A DNA stretch of 64,000 nucleotides from assembly GCA_900109895.1 (NCBI GenBank), contig FOBR01000019.1:56204-120203 (forward strand), written 5' to 3'. The translations under genes were made by a program, and so were the position numbers. The stretch is from a bacterium A37T11. GTDB lineage: Bacteria > Bacteroidota > Bacteroidia > Sphingobacteriales > Sphingobacteriaceae. How positions within the stretch are numbered: position 1 is the stretch's first letter; every line of letters begins with the position of its first letter. Below the pieces are notes generated by a model. That model was given only the letters and a program-made list of their open reading frames with translations, was not told the origin of the DNA and made no database searches. Positions 38,101 to 45,549 of this stretch are shown here, piece after piece.

Positions 38101-38363
38101 ATCTGACTGACCGGACCTATGCAAAGTTAAGGAACATTACCCTGACCTACAATTTGCCTAAAAAGTGGGTAAATAGTACCTATTTAAGTAATATTGCTGT
38201 TTCTGCATTTGTAAACAATGCGTTTATCTGGACTGCGTCTGACAATTACTATATTGATCCGGAAGGTTCGACCGAGGGTAGGGATTTGGACGGTATGTTT
38301 GGTGAGTTATATATAAATCCATCCACCAGGATCTATGGTTTGAATGTGAGTCTTAAATTTTAA
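35136..38363 (+). CDS. SusC/RagA-family TonB-linked outer-membrane transporter
   Basis: The 1075-residue protein has a signal peptide (ends SAYAQ, residue 21), a carboxypeptidase-like domain (ISGKVTAAGSGEPIPGVSV, 24-105), and a TonB-box/plug region (LSEVVVTAMGISRSQRSLGYS, then ALYVVDGVPM and VTILKGAAANALYGSRAANGVVVI). The barrel ends GLNVSLKF with terminal Phe. It works with the SusD-like protein encoded 18 bp downstream. The two following lipoproteins suggest a specialised, possibly peptide- or lipid-linked cargo rather than a classic polysaccharide; no glycosidase is adjacent. Confidence 0.94.
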   Translation: MKHKLLSFCLLCITLMGSAYAQERRISGKVTAAGSGEPIPGVSVLVTGTSTGTTTDGNGNYNLSIPDGGKSLKFRFIGYTELTLPLGASSTLNAALTEISSELSEVVVTAMGISRSQRSLGYSATTIKGEDIAQARNTNPVSTLAGKVAGVQINSISPDPGSTASVVIRGYSSINGSNQALYVVDGVPMQSNSFDTDGHFVAINGAGNISGDDIETVTILKGAAANALYGSRAANGVVVITTKKGTKGSNHNYSLQYNGGLQLRQVSLMPDMQNQYGQGWNGTQTYIENASWGPRLDGSTQVYGPIYDHQQLIHKYSAVKNNVRDFFDIGKSWNHNISLSGASDDNKITNYLSYSYAKDDGIMPTDADAYNRNTIAYRSTYQGADWFKISSSVNFAKARTNTVGSFQGTSVIDGLYETPRDVSLVDKQDLSSPFNNPYAYFTPYGITNPYWSLENNYNQLNSKQVYGKIQADINPIKALTLTYRFGYDYSDYDTKIGVPQINILEDDPLMNNNYGYGYYNLNQDGSVYARYGKSYELNHDFLATYDNKFDKLSVTAIVGANINERYSTYMLGQTQGLAFETGFWDLSNGANRSDLTEAQSKRRLIGALADLTFGWDDYLYLNLTARNDWSSTLPKDRKSFFYPGATLSWVFTEQLPKNNVLTFGKARLAYGKTGSDASPYQIYNTFTQAFANGYYGLDIAKFPFNGVNAFQSDGTAGSSTLQPEMTREFEAGLELKFFNNRIGLDAAYYNRKTSDQIFTLPIDPSTGYTSLVTNFGEVQNKGIELLLTGTPVQTSKFRWDFGVNFTINRNKVLSVPVSLEDGIVNINSFSAGNDAVYMRAVVGKPLGQYYTYLAKHVTDQSSEYYGAPIVDVDGQPVLNTDIEDTGLNMNPKWTGGATTSLSAYGFTLSAALDVRYGGTTFSRTKNLMQFTGNGVATLYNDRRPFVVPNSVVDNGDGTYSSNSTPIYLSNTGTQNYFDKTGSGNGGLAYLTDRTYAKLRNITLTYNLPKKWVNSTYLSNIAVSAFVNNAFIWTASDNYYIDPEGSTEGRDLDGMFGELYINPSTRIYGLNVSLKF

Positions 38364-38381
38364 TTGCGGGGGAAAACGATC

Positions 38382-39869
38382 ATGAAAAAATTATTCATAC
38401 CATTAATTGTTTTAATCATGGGAATCAGTTCCTGTGACAAATATTTAGATGTAAATACAGACCCTAATAATCCGAGTGAAGATAATATCACCGCTGAGTT
38501 GGTCTTTCCCGGCTTGGAGATGAACCTGGCATCGAGTTACGGGGATTTCCTGAAAATCGCAGGGGGTTACTTTTCCGAACAATATGCCCAGACTTTTGGT
38601 ACTTCTAATTATTTAGATTATTCTCAATTCACTATGTCTGCGACACGTTCTAGTGGTACTTATATACAACTTACGTCCAGGGTGTTAAAGAATCTTAAAG
38701 TTGTTCGTGACTTGACATCTTCCAAAGAAGAATGGGGGACCTATTTGGCAGCTACCACGTTGTGGGCTTTTACTTATCAGGTATTGGTAGATGCATATGG
38801 AGAAATACCTTACACAGAAGCCTTGGATGTGACGAATGTGACACCGAAGTTTGACGATGGGATAACAATCTACAATGGAATCCTTGCAGACTTGGATGAT
38901 GCCCTATCAAAGGCAACACCAACAAGTCCAGTACCAAGTACCTTTCTTTTTGAAGATTTGAACGCAACAAAATGGATTCAATTTGCAAATGCACTAAAAT
39001 TGCGAATCCTTATGCGGATGAGTAAGGTGCAAGATGTAAAAGCACAATTGGATGCCTTGACCGCTGAAAACAATTTTCCCACTTCAGATGTAGCATGGGC
39101 AGGGTTTTGGACGGATGCCTCCGGACAGGCCAATCCCTTTTATCAAGAAGAATCTGCTTCATATTTTGGCTCAAATCAAGTAAATGTGATTGCTAATTTA
39201 ACTTTGACGACAACTATGTCTGAAAGTGAGGATGCACGGTTGCAAAAGTTTTTTTTACCTAATAAGGCTGCAAATCAATATCAGGGAGGGGTGTCCGGTA
39301 CTAATTTTGCCGCTTCCGCAACTTATAAAGAATCTTATTTCTGCCGCCCAGTTTCAGCTTATGATGATCCTGTTTATTTGATCACGGTTGCAGAGACTGA
39401 ATTTTTTCTGTCCGAATATGCGGCTCGTTATGGTTCGGCTGCAGATGCAGAGACGCATTACAAGGCTGCCATTACTGCTTCATTTGAAACAGCTGGTGCT
39501 ACAGGTGCCGAAAAAATCTACGATACATATTATCCTTATAGTAATTCTAATCACGAAAAGGTCATTGGAATTCAAAAGTGGGTCGCTTTGAGCGGAACTA
39601 ATAATTTTGAGGCGTGGGTAGAAATGCGGCGGTTAAAGTACCCGGCATTTGGATCGGTAACTGGAACCCAAATTTATAATGAAACGACTAACGTATTTAA
39701 TCCTGGTTTATACAAGTCGGGGACACTTTATACTCCGATCAAGGTAAACTCTGTCCTTGGTGCTGAAAAAGTGTTGCAACGGTTTAGATACCCTGAAAGT
39801 TCTACGAGCCGTAATCCTAACGCACCGGCTGATAAGCCCGATTCAGAACCTGTTTTTTGGGGAAAATAG
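38382..39869 (+). CDS. SusD/RagB-family lipoprotein (SusD-like 2 type)
   Basis: The protein is 495 residues from the ATG at 38382; the frame extends to a TTG at 38364 just after the susC stop. The signal ends MGISSC (lipid Cys18), followed by DKYLDVNTDPNNPSE, the start typical of the SusD/RagB homologues lacking the standard N-terminal signature (SusD-like_2). The last part has RYPESSTSRNPNAPADKPDSEPVFWGK. It forms the lid of the SusC partner. Operon with the susC-like gene and two lipoprotein genes. Confidence 0.92.
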   Translation: MKKLFIPLIVLIMGISSCDKYLDVNTDPNNPSEDNITAELVFPGLEMNLASSYGDFLKIAGGYFSEQYAQTFGTSNYLDYSQFTMSATRSSGTYIQLTSRVLKNLKVVRDLTSSKEEWGTYLAATTLWAFTYQVLVDAYGEIPYTEALDVTNVTPKFDDGITIYNGILADLDDALSKATPTSPVPSTFLFEDLNATKWIQFANALKLRILMRMSKVQDVKAQLDALTAENNFPTSDVAWAGFWTDASGQANPFYQEESASYFGSNQVNVIANLTLTTTMSESEDARLQKFFLPNKAANQYQGGVSGTNFAASATYKESYFCRPVSAYDDPVYLITVAETEFFLSEYAARYGSAADAETHYKAAITASFETAGATGAEKIYDTYYPYSNSNHEKVIGIQKWVALSGTNNFEAWVEMRRLKYPAFGSVTGTQIYNETTNVFNPGLYKSGTLYTPIKVNSVLGAEKVLQRFRYPESSTSRNPNAPADKPDSEPVFWGK

Positions 39870-39902
39870 CATATAAGTTGTTCAGTTGAAATTTTGAGTA
39901 AA

Positions 39903-40610
39903 ATGAAAAATAAAATATCAATTACGGCGATATTCCTACTAATGCTGGTAGGAATGCAAGCTTGTAAAAAGGAAACAAGTGATGGGCTCACTGCGATTAC
40001 CTATTATGCGACGCTTAATCTATTAGGAGATGAAATAGTTTCTGTAGATAAAGGATCTACCTATGAGGATGCAGGAGTCTATGCTGAAATGCAGGGAGAA
40101 GATATTACAGATCAGGTTAAAACAACATCTGACGTTAATACTGCCGAAATTGGCTTATATCACATAAATTATAGTGTTGTTAACGCAGAAGGTTTTACTG
40201 TCACCGCTTCAAGAATAGTTTGTGTGAATGATCCAACTTCAACTCCAATTAAGTCTGGAGGATATACCGTTAAAGCTGGAACCAACCGTCTCACAATTGC
40301 AACCGCAGTTACGACGCCTTATAGTGGGTATCCTTTGGTGATCTATCAAGTAGAACCAGGCGTTTTTTACATTAGCGATTTTTTGGGTGGATATTATGAT
40401 GTTAGGGCGGGATATGGATCGACTTATGCGATGGTTGGACACTTCAAGCTTAATAGCAATAATACCATAACCATGATAGACAGCTCTATTGCTGGTTGGG
40501 GTGATTCTTTAGATGGGGTAACAAAAGGTAAATTCGATCCAGCTACAGGAAGAATTAGTTTTACAGCTTCTTACGCGGGGTCATATGATTTTAACGTAAT
40601 AATTGAATAG
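39903..40610 (+). CDS. DUF5012/BT_2262-like surface lipoprotein
   Basis: The protein is 235 residues from the ATG at 39903; a TTG at 39894 is in frame. The lipoprotein signal ends VGMQAC. Residues 30-110 are an Ig-like domain with the pattern VDKGSTYEDAGVYAEMQGEDITDQV, seen in SusCD-associated lipoproteins. The second half (GGYTVKAGTNRL...) is beta-rich and resembles the BT_2262-type domain. It probably sits on the cell surface and helps the SusCD pair. The function is not known. Confidence 0.8.
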   Translation: MKNKISITAIFLLMLVGMQACKKETSDGLTAITYYATLNLLGDEIVSVDKGSTYEDAGVYAEMQGEDITDQVKTTSDVNTAEIGLYHINYSVVNAEGFTVTASRIVCVNDPTSTPIKSGGYTVKAGTNRLTIATAVTTPYSGYPLVIYQVEPGVFYISDFLGGYYDVRAGYGSTYAMVGHFKLNSNNTITMIDSSIAGWGDSLDGVTKGKFDPATGRISFTASYAGSYDFNVIIE

Positions 40611-40614
40611 ATTT

Positions 40615-41130
40615 ATGAAAAATACAATAGTTAAAATAAGCATATTTTCCTGTATCTTATTAGCCTTTTTTGCTTGTAAGAAGGATGAAATCGAAAATAC
40701 AGCCTCAGTTAAATTGGCGGGTGATTGGTATGTAAAAGCTTCACAAATAGACGATGCCGGAAATATTGTAGCAGAAGACCTTACTGGTGGATATTTTCAC
40801 CTGTTGACTTACAATACAGCGGCAAATAAAGATACGGAATTATGGATCGATGATCAGAAGAACTTTTGGGATATCAAGGGTGTAGTAAATTCAGATGTCA
40901 ATGGATTATCTTTTTCCGGGACAGATGTTCAGAACGTGTCATACGATTCGAAATTTACCGTGGCTGACGGGAAAGTACTCGAAAAAGCAGCAACTACCCC
41001 TTCCGGTTCCGCAGCAGATAGCATTGTATTTACTATATCTTTTGACGATGATGAGGAACTTCCCACCGGTGGCTTTCCAAAATATCGTATTTCTGGATAC
41101 CGTTACACCGGATTAACTGGCGATGAATAA
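40615..41130 (+). CDS. Lipid-binding putative hydrolase-type lipoprotein (LipBPH-like)
   Basis: The protein is 171 residues from the ATG at 40615, four bases after the preceding stop; an in-frame TTG lies inside that gene. The signal ends AFFAC (lipid Cys). The rest is a calycin-like beta-barrel pattern (LAGDWYVKASQID, LLTYNTAANKDTELWIDD, FPKYRISGYRYTG) found in a SusCD-linked lipid-binding lipoprotein family. It is the last gene of the susC-susD operon, closed by hairpins at 41134 and 41172. Confidence 0.75.
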   Translation: MKNTIVKISIFSCILLAFFACKKDEIENTASVKLAGDWYVKASQIDDAGNIVAEDLTGGYFHLLTYNTAANKDTELWIDDQKNFWDIKGVVNSDVNGLSFSGTDVQNVSYDSKFTVADGKVLEKAATTPSGSAADSIVFTISFDDDEELPTGGFPKYRISGYRYTGLTGDE

Positions 41131-41133
41131 TAA

Positions 41134-41155
41134 CCTGCCAGCATAATTTGGCAGG
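41134..41155 (+). terminator. Small hairpin after the SusCD operon
   Basis: CCTGCCA (41134-41140) pairs with TGGCAGG (41149-41155), followed by ATTTA. It has a weak T tract and is followed by a much stronger palindrome. Confidence 0.5.
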
Positions 41156-41171
41156 ATTTAACTCTACCTTT

Positions 41172-41217
41172 AAATAGGGTTTGATTTCCAAATTTGGAAA
41201 TCAAACCCTATTTTTGC
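41172..41217. terminator. 42-bp perfect palindrome with T tail (strong terminator)
   Basis: Bases 41172-41192 are exactly complementary to 41193-41213 (each arm 21 nt, beginning AAATAGGGTTTGATTTCC). TT follows on the plus strand, giving a run of five T, and the left arm starts with AAA. It probably ends the SusCD operon. The perfect arm length is unusual for a terminator. Confidence 0.75.
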
Positions 41218-41715
41218 ATTTAAATTAGCACCGTTTAACTGCCAAATAGTATAAACTTCCGTGGCATTCGTATCAAAAATATTGGTCGAAGGTAAAACAA
41301 TCTTCATAAAAACAACTACTTTCGCCAGCTTTGTATATGCTTTATTCCAGCAGACATGTACTTCCATAGCAGACGTGAGTACTTGATTTAACGAACAGGA
41401 AGCTTGGTCTGTTCAAGTGTCCATATGTCAGCATAAAGGTTAAACTTTGTTTCAACAAGCAAACACTTTAACGGATGAAGCATACCCTTGCAGGCCTTTT
41501 TTTTAAACTTCTCATTCAAAAGTTTCTGTTTCATCCATTCAAGCAGGAACTTATTGAAATGGGGCATATACTTTTTAATACGAAGTCTATGCTTTCCTAA
41601 AGGTTGTTTATGTTTGAATGCGGAAAGTTGGAACGTGCCATCCTCAAGTGAAAACTTGCGCCGGTATATGGGAAACCTGTCGCACGTTTGTTTCTGCTTG
41701 TGCAGATGAAGCAAA
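41218..41715. other. No supported gene
   Basis: About 500 bp lie between two terminators pointing at each other. A 122-codon minus-strand frame covers 41388-41756, but it starts inside the terminator hairpin at 41722 and resembles nothing I know. I see no RNA gene signature. Confidence 0.5.
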
Positions 41716-41749
41716 CAAAAAATCCGTACAAGCGACAACTTGTACGGAT
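41716..41749 (-). terminator. Terminator of the lysis-like cassette
   Basis: ATCCGTACAAG (41722-41732) pairs with CTTGTACGGAT (41739-41749), loop 6 nt. On the minus strand the stem is followed by TTTTTT (41722-41717). It lies 59 bp past the last cassette gene. Confidence 0.85.
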
Positions 41750-41807
41750 AAAACACCCCCTACGGACGCAGAAGTCTTTGCCGCTGCCAGCATAGTTTAT
41801 GCGCAAG

Positions 41808-42161
41808 TCAGCTTTGTTTATGCCGCAACACGTATTTTATTATCCCAAATAGGGCTAACAGGCCCGCAATGCATGCCAGCGCTTGCCACAGGTAGCCGTT
41901 GAACGTTTTCTGCTTGCTATCAAAGGTGCTTTGCGCCAGTTGTTGTTTTCGTATGCTGCTGTCCAGACTGAGCGCATAGCGACTCGTCGCCAACTGAAAT
42001 GACCAGTTACCCAACCGGCCATCCCAATGGATGCTGTCGGCCCTGGCCGAAACCTGTACCTGCCGTTTTTCTTGATTGGAAGATTGCTGCTGCTGGCGTT
42101 TGAGCGTGGAGCAACCCCAGAACGTTAAGGCCAGCACTAGATAACACAACAGCTTTTTCAT
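41808..42161 (-). CDS. Lipoprotein with C-terminal membrane anchor (u-spanin-like topology)
   Basis: The 117-residue protein has a lipoprotein-type signal (lipid Cys17 after LTFWG), a charged Gln-rich periplasmic section (residues 20-88), and one C-terminal membrane helix (about 90-109: YLWQALACIAGLLALFGIIK) ending in basic residues. A lipid anchor at one end and an inner-membrane helix at the other is the topology of phage unimolecular spanins, which join the two membranes during lysis. No sequence homology is claimed. It starts 1 bp after the FnIII gene and is last in the cassette. Confidence 0.65.
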   Translation of the reverse strand: MKKLLCYLVLALTFWGCSTLKRQQQQSSNQEKRQVQVSARADSIHWDGRLGNWSFQLATSRYALSLDSSIRKQQLAQSTFDSKQKTFNGYLWQALACIAGLLALFGIIKYVLRHKQS

Positions 42162-42162
42162 A

Positions 42163-42798
42163 TTAAAGGGCTCTTACAGTTGATACGGCGCTCCAGTCAC
42201 TCCACCCACGGTAGTTCCGCGCACGGACCCTGACATAGTAGATGTCGCCAGAGACTACATTTCCAATCACATTTCCGCGGGATGTTGAGGTGTTATATGT
42301 GGCATCCCATACCGGCTGGCCGACTTCGTCAAGGGTATGTGCCAAAGCATACTCGTATTCATAAGCAGCCTTAAGCGCATCAAAGTCAAGCCGAAGCTGC
42401 CCTAACTGACGGCCGTTCTGTAATCTGACACCCGAAACCAAGTCTGGCGCCAGCAACGTACGAGGATTAGCCGCCAACTCAAATCCTGAACTCACCAGGA
42501 TGGCACCATTGCCCTTTGCTACACTGTTTACATACTGGGCCAGAATGCCCATCGCTTCCAATAGAGCTGCTTTGGCCACTTTTTTCTGTTGGTTCTCCAA
42601 GGTACTGCCACCCCGGCTCACCAGTTCGTGTTTGGCGACGAAATCGTCTACCAACGAGCCGTATTCTTCCAATGTTGGTCGGGGAGCTGTAAACACGTCT
42701 GCGGCCACCGTCATCGACGTAAGCACTGTACCCGCCAGTGTAGACAATTCATAATCATTTTTGTCACCATAATAGGTCATTACTTTTAGTTTTCTCAT
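42163..42798 (-). CDS. Fibronectin type III domain protein
   Basis: The 211-residue protein has no signal peptide. Residues 1-120 form a helical domain (LSTLAGTVLTSMTVAADVFTAPRPTLEEYGS, then a helix with KAALLEAMGILAQYVNSVAKG) shared by a family of about 210-residue Bacteroidota proteins as I remember it. Residues 125-211 are an FnIII-like fold with YEYALAHTLDEVGQPVWDAT and YYVRVRARNYRGWSDWSAVS. The role is unknown; phage- or tail-associated use has been suggested by context only. It is in an operon with amidase and u-spanin-like genes. Confidence 0.75.
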   Translation of the reverse strand: MRKLKVMTYYGDKNDYELSTLAGTVLTSMTVAADVFTAPRPTLEEYGSLVDDFVAKHELVSRGGSTLENQQKKVAKAALLEAMGILAQYVNSVAKGNGAILVSSGFELAANPRTLLAPDLVSGVRLQNGRQLGQLRLDFDALKAAYEYEYALAHTLDEVGQPVWDATYNTSTSRGNVIGNVVSGDIYYVRVRARNYRGWSDWSAVSTVRAL

Positions 42799-42833
42799 TG
42801 CTTTATTTCTTTAATTATGTATTATAAATTCAA

Positions 42834-43538
42834 TTAATTGTATGAGATCCAATTTGCTACTTTGTAAATCGTTTTGATCAGTCTCTTTTTCCGGTATACA
42901 CCTTCACCAGGGCCTGCGCGTATCGGATTACCGGGGTCATCGGGTGAGGTGATCGCTCCGGCATTGTTGGTATTAGCCTCTACACTGATCATCCACGTCC
43001 CGTCCCAACTGTCCACAAATCCGCAATGGCCAATGCGTTTCAGTTCGGAAAAATAGATACCGAAGACGTCGCCAATCTCTACGTCACCCTGAGCGGAACG
43101 AAGTGGAGTCGAACGGGTCTCACCTGAAAAGCCGTATTTCTTCCTTTCCCAAACCACCCGTTTGGTCGGAAATAAGGCTGGCGCCCAGCCATTCCTGGGG
43201 TTATGGATTCCAGCTTGCCCCAAAGCCCAGCATACGAAGGCTCCGCAATAAGAGTTACCTTTGGATAGGCCGATGTACCTCAGGTATTTTTCTACCTCAG
43301 GCCCATCGTTTTTACCAGTCGCCTCCCGCACTCCGATCTCGGGAGTATAGATGCGCTGTAGTCTCCTTCTCAGGTTATTGTTAGCTGTTCCGCCTGTCCT
43401 GGACAAGTTGATAGCATTCAAGTAAGCAACTTTTTCGGTATACCTTACCCTTGTTTTTACAGCAACACTGTAAAAACAAGTACAGAAAGCAAAACCAATC
43501 CAAAAAAGATTCCTGCTATAATTTTTGCTGCTAAACAT
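42834..43538 (-). CDS. CHAP/NlpC-like peptidoglycan amidase (endolysin-like)
   Basis: The 234-residue protein has an N-terminal hydrophobic segment (residues 10-26). A cysteine peptidase/amidase domain follows, with catalytic Cys98 in NSYCGAFVCWALGQAG and His171 in RIGHCGFVDSWDG, the pattern of TIGR02594/CHAP-like cell-wall amidases. It should cut peptide bonds in peptidoglycan. Its first 82 bp overlap the end of the preceding three-TM gene in another frame, which is long for an operon; a later non-ATG start is possible. Cassette position fits a lysin. Confidence 0.8.
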   Translation of the reverse strand: MFSSKNYSRNLFWIGFAFCTCFYSVAVKTRVRYTEKVAYLNAINLSRTGGTANNNLRRRLQRIYTPEIGVREATGKNDGPEVEKYLRYIGLSKGNSYCGAFVCWALGQAGIHNPRNGWAPALFPTKRVVWERKKYGFSGETRSTPLRSAQGDVEIGDVFGIYFSELKRIGHCGFVDSWDGTWMISVEANTNNAGAITSPDDPGNPIRAGPGEGVYRKKRLIKTIYKVANWISYN

Positions 43539-43894
43539 ACCGGTAGTTTATTAATGACATCACCTTGTTCTTCGTCCCAGTCGTAGAAGCCAGTCAGTCT
43601 TTCCCGGACTAAGTGAACTACTCCCCAGGCTGATAGCGCGCATCCATCCACGATGACCAGCGCCAGCATAGCGGGCGATAGCGCTCCAGCGTCAATCACA
43701 CTCACAGAAGGGTCGATCATCCGAAGTAAAGGGCCGCTCCATAAGAAAAGTATCAAAAGCGCCATGAATTGCAATACCGCCACCAATGGGATCCATCCGG
43801 GCCAATTCCAGAGCCGCATCCAACGTAGTTCTTTGTTTAGTTGCTTCATCCGGTCCTGGACCAGTGGCAACACCTGTTCATTCCTTGTTTCCAT
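43457..43894 (-). CDS. Three-TM membrane protein, holin-like
   Basis: The 145-residue protein has a charged amphipathic N-terminus (1-33) and three hydrophobic segments (about 35-58, 72-97, 121-145). The gene is first in the minus-strand cassette and directly overlaps the amidase gene. Size, topology and place fit a class I holin, but many small membrane proteins look alike and there is no phage structural gene nearby. Function inferred from context. Confidence 0.6.
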   Translation of the reverse strand: METRNEQVLPLVQDRMKQLNKELRWMRLWNWPGWIPLVAVLQFMALLILFLWSGPLLRMIDPSVSVIDAGALSPAMLALVIVDGCALSAWGVVHLVRERLTGFYDWDEEQGDVINKLPVCLAAKIIAGIFFGLVLLSVLVFTVLL

Positions 43895-44000
43895 TTTTTT
43901 AACTTAATTACAGAAGCAAAGGTTAGAAAGGTTAGTAACGTAGCCAATTTATTGACTATCTTATGTTTAAATTGTCTATCTTTACCAGATTTCGGTTTAT

Positions 44001-44033
44001 TTTTGACTAATATTTATCCATTATTAGTCAAAA
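44001..44033. repeat. Inverted repeat upstream of the cassette
   Basis: TTTTGACTAATA (44001-44012) is complementary to TATTAGTCAAAA (44022-44033), loop 9 nt. It has no T tail on either strand, so an operator is more likely than a terminator. It sits about 107 bp upstream of the first cassette gene and beside the repeat array. Confidence 0.6.
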
Positions 44034-44057
44034 AAATAATAGAATCGCTCCAATGCA

Positions 44058-44498
44058 TTATTCCATTGAAGCAATACCGTACTCCATTACTGCCATGGAG
44101 AAATCCATTACAGCTATACTATACTCCTTTGCAGCAATGGAATAATCATTTGCTGCCATACCATACTCCATTACTTCAAAGGAATACTCCTTTACAGCTA
44201 AACGGTACCGAATTACCATAAAGGAATATTCCATTGCCGTATTTCTGTATAGAATAAGCATAAAGGAATATAGGTTTATGGTAATTCTATACTCCTTTGT
44301 TATAAAGGGCTAATCAGTTACTGCAATTCGATATCGAATTTCTATAAAGGAATAATCGGTTAGAGTAATGCGATATCCATTTATCGCAATGGAATATGCA
44401 TTTACTATAAAGGAGTAATCCGTTACCGCATTTCTATAGTCATTTGCTATAACCGATTACTCCTTCGCTTCCATGGAATACTCCTATACCTTACCCTT
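44058..44498. repeat. Tandem array of 21 units of 21 bp
   Basis: The block divides without gaps into 21 units of exactly 21 bp, starting at 44058 and ending at 44498. Units vary but share a pattern near ATACTCCTTTACAGCAATGGA; the unit phase never slips. The unit core (GGAATATTCC-like across junctions) is partly palindromic, so both strands read alike. On the minus strand each unit encodes seven residues of the type S-F/I-x-A/V-x-E/D-Y, with only two stop codons in the phase. The last unit holds the 3' end of the gene at 44484. The function is unknown. Confidence 0.9.
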
Positions 44499-44909
44499 AG
44501 GAACAGAATAGGAGAGGCGCTTAGCCTCTACCTCTGTGCGTAGTAGCCAGACCGTCGGTTTGACCAGCGCAGCATCACCCTCTTTCATAAGCACCGTAAA
44601 CATCTGCGCTTTGCGCATCAGTTTCATCTTGCTCTCGCTGATGCCTAATCGCAGGTAGGCTTCCTTTTGAGGCATGACTTCGGTAAGGCTGTATTTCTTG
44701 CCATGGTTGTCTGTGAAGGGCTGGGGGAGGGGTGGCTTTTCTGATCCGGTCGCTAAGTTGGGAAATTTCCCCTCTGCGGCCGGTAGGTTTTCGAGTATTT
44801 TCTGTAATAAGGAAACCAAGGCTTTCAGGTATTCCTCGTTTAATAAGTGGTTAAGGATAACCACAATTTGCGTCAGCAGCGTGACGATTTGAAAAATGTG
44901 TTTTAACAT
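44484..44909 (-). CDS. Small protein with a hydrophobic N-terminus and helix-turn-helix-like C-terminus
   Basis: The protein is 141 residues from the ATG at 44909; ATG at 44930 and GTG at 44978 are in frame. Residues 1-40 are hydrophobic helices (MLKHIFQIVTLLTQIVVILN). Residues 75-130 (SLTEVMPQKEAYLRLGISESKMKLMRKAQMFTVLM) suggest an excisionase/MerR-like helix-turn-helix. I do not recognise the family. The 3' end runs into the last unit of the 21-bp array. It is downstream of an XRE regulator gene. Confidence 0.5.
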   Translation of the reverse strand: MLKHIFQIVTLLTQIVVILNHLLNEEYLKALVSLLQKILENLPAAEGKFPNLATGSEKPPLPQPFTDNHGKKYSLTEVMPQKEAYLRLGISESKMKLMRKAQMFTVLMKEGDAALVKPTVWLLRTEVEAKRLSYSVPKGKV

Positions 44910-45088
44910 GATGAATGACGTTAAAACCATCGTCCAAGCAGTAAACCCGACAACCGAAGTGCAGACTAATACAACCACTTTATAAACAGGCAGACTACCT
45001 TAGCCTTCAAATTCTGCTGTTCCACTATAGATGGCAGATTTGAAATTTAGTTAGTTATCTTACAATGATACTAAAAAATGGTTAACGG

Positions 45089-45373
45089 CTATATACCTTT
45101 TGAATACCACCAATAGCGTAACCTGAGCCAAAGCGTTCCTAATAGAGAATGGGTACTTAACACTCCGTTGGCTGTGGTAGGCGGCATTAAGTCATTGATA
45201 GGTACCTCCAGAGCTTTAGCAATCATAGACAGTGTTTTCAAACGAGGTATAATATGGCCGTTTTCTATCTTTGCAATGGTCGTTTGGTGCACGTGTGCAA
45301 CGTAGGCAATGTATTCCTGTTTTAAACCTTTGGCATCCCGGATGGCTCTGATGCGTTTTCCAATGTTTTCCAT
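45089..45373 (-). CDS. XRE-family transcriptional regulator
   Basis: The 94-residue protein has a lambda-repressor-like helix-turn-helix over residues 5-62 (GKRIRAIRDAKGLKQEYIAYVAHVHQTTIAKIENGHIIPRL). The C-terminal 30 residues are basic with WLRLRYWWYSKG. It is divergent from the double-glycine peptide gene, 176 bp apart, and could regulate it. Small XRE proteins also commonly regulate mobile islands. Confidence 0.88.
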   Translation of the reverse strand: MENIGKRIRAIRDAKGLKQEYIAYVAHVHQTTIAKIENGHIIPRLKTLSMIAKALEVPINDLMPPTTANGVLSTHSLLGTLWLRLRYWWYSKGI

Positions 45374-45549
45374 AGCTTATATAAATTATTTTTCACATAA
45401 CAAAATTTTCAATGTTTTATCATATGCGTTAAAATCATATTCGTATCCCTTTCACTCATTTTATAACAATCTCTTTATTAACTAAATAAACATTATATCA
45501 TCAATTTTGTATGGTCTTCAATAGGGAAGACATTTATGCAAAAAACAAG

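Noticed and set aside
41388..41756. 122-codon minus-strand frame
   Set aside because: Its start lies inside the 41722-41749 terminator hairpin, it shows no domain or signal, and it sits in a gap between facing terminators.
41618..41902. 94-codon plus-strand frame rich in Cys and Thr
   Set aside because: It is antisense to the terminator and the end of the u-spanin-like gene, and has no plausible start context.
44058..44498. CRISPR array
   Set aside because: Units are contiguous 21-bp repeats without spacers, units are not identical, and no cas gene is near.
45006..45044. TTCAAAT-CTGC inverted repeat past the XRE gene as terminator
   Set aside because: The stem has a bulge and no T tract follows on the minus strand.
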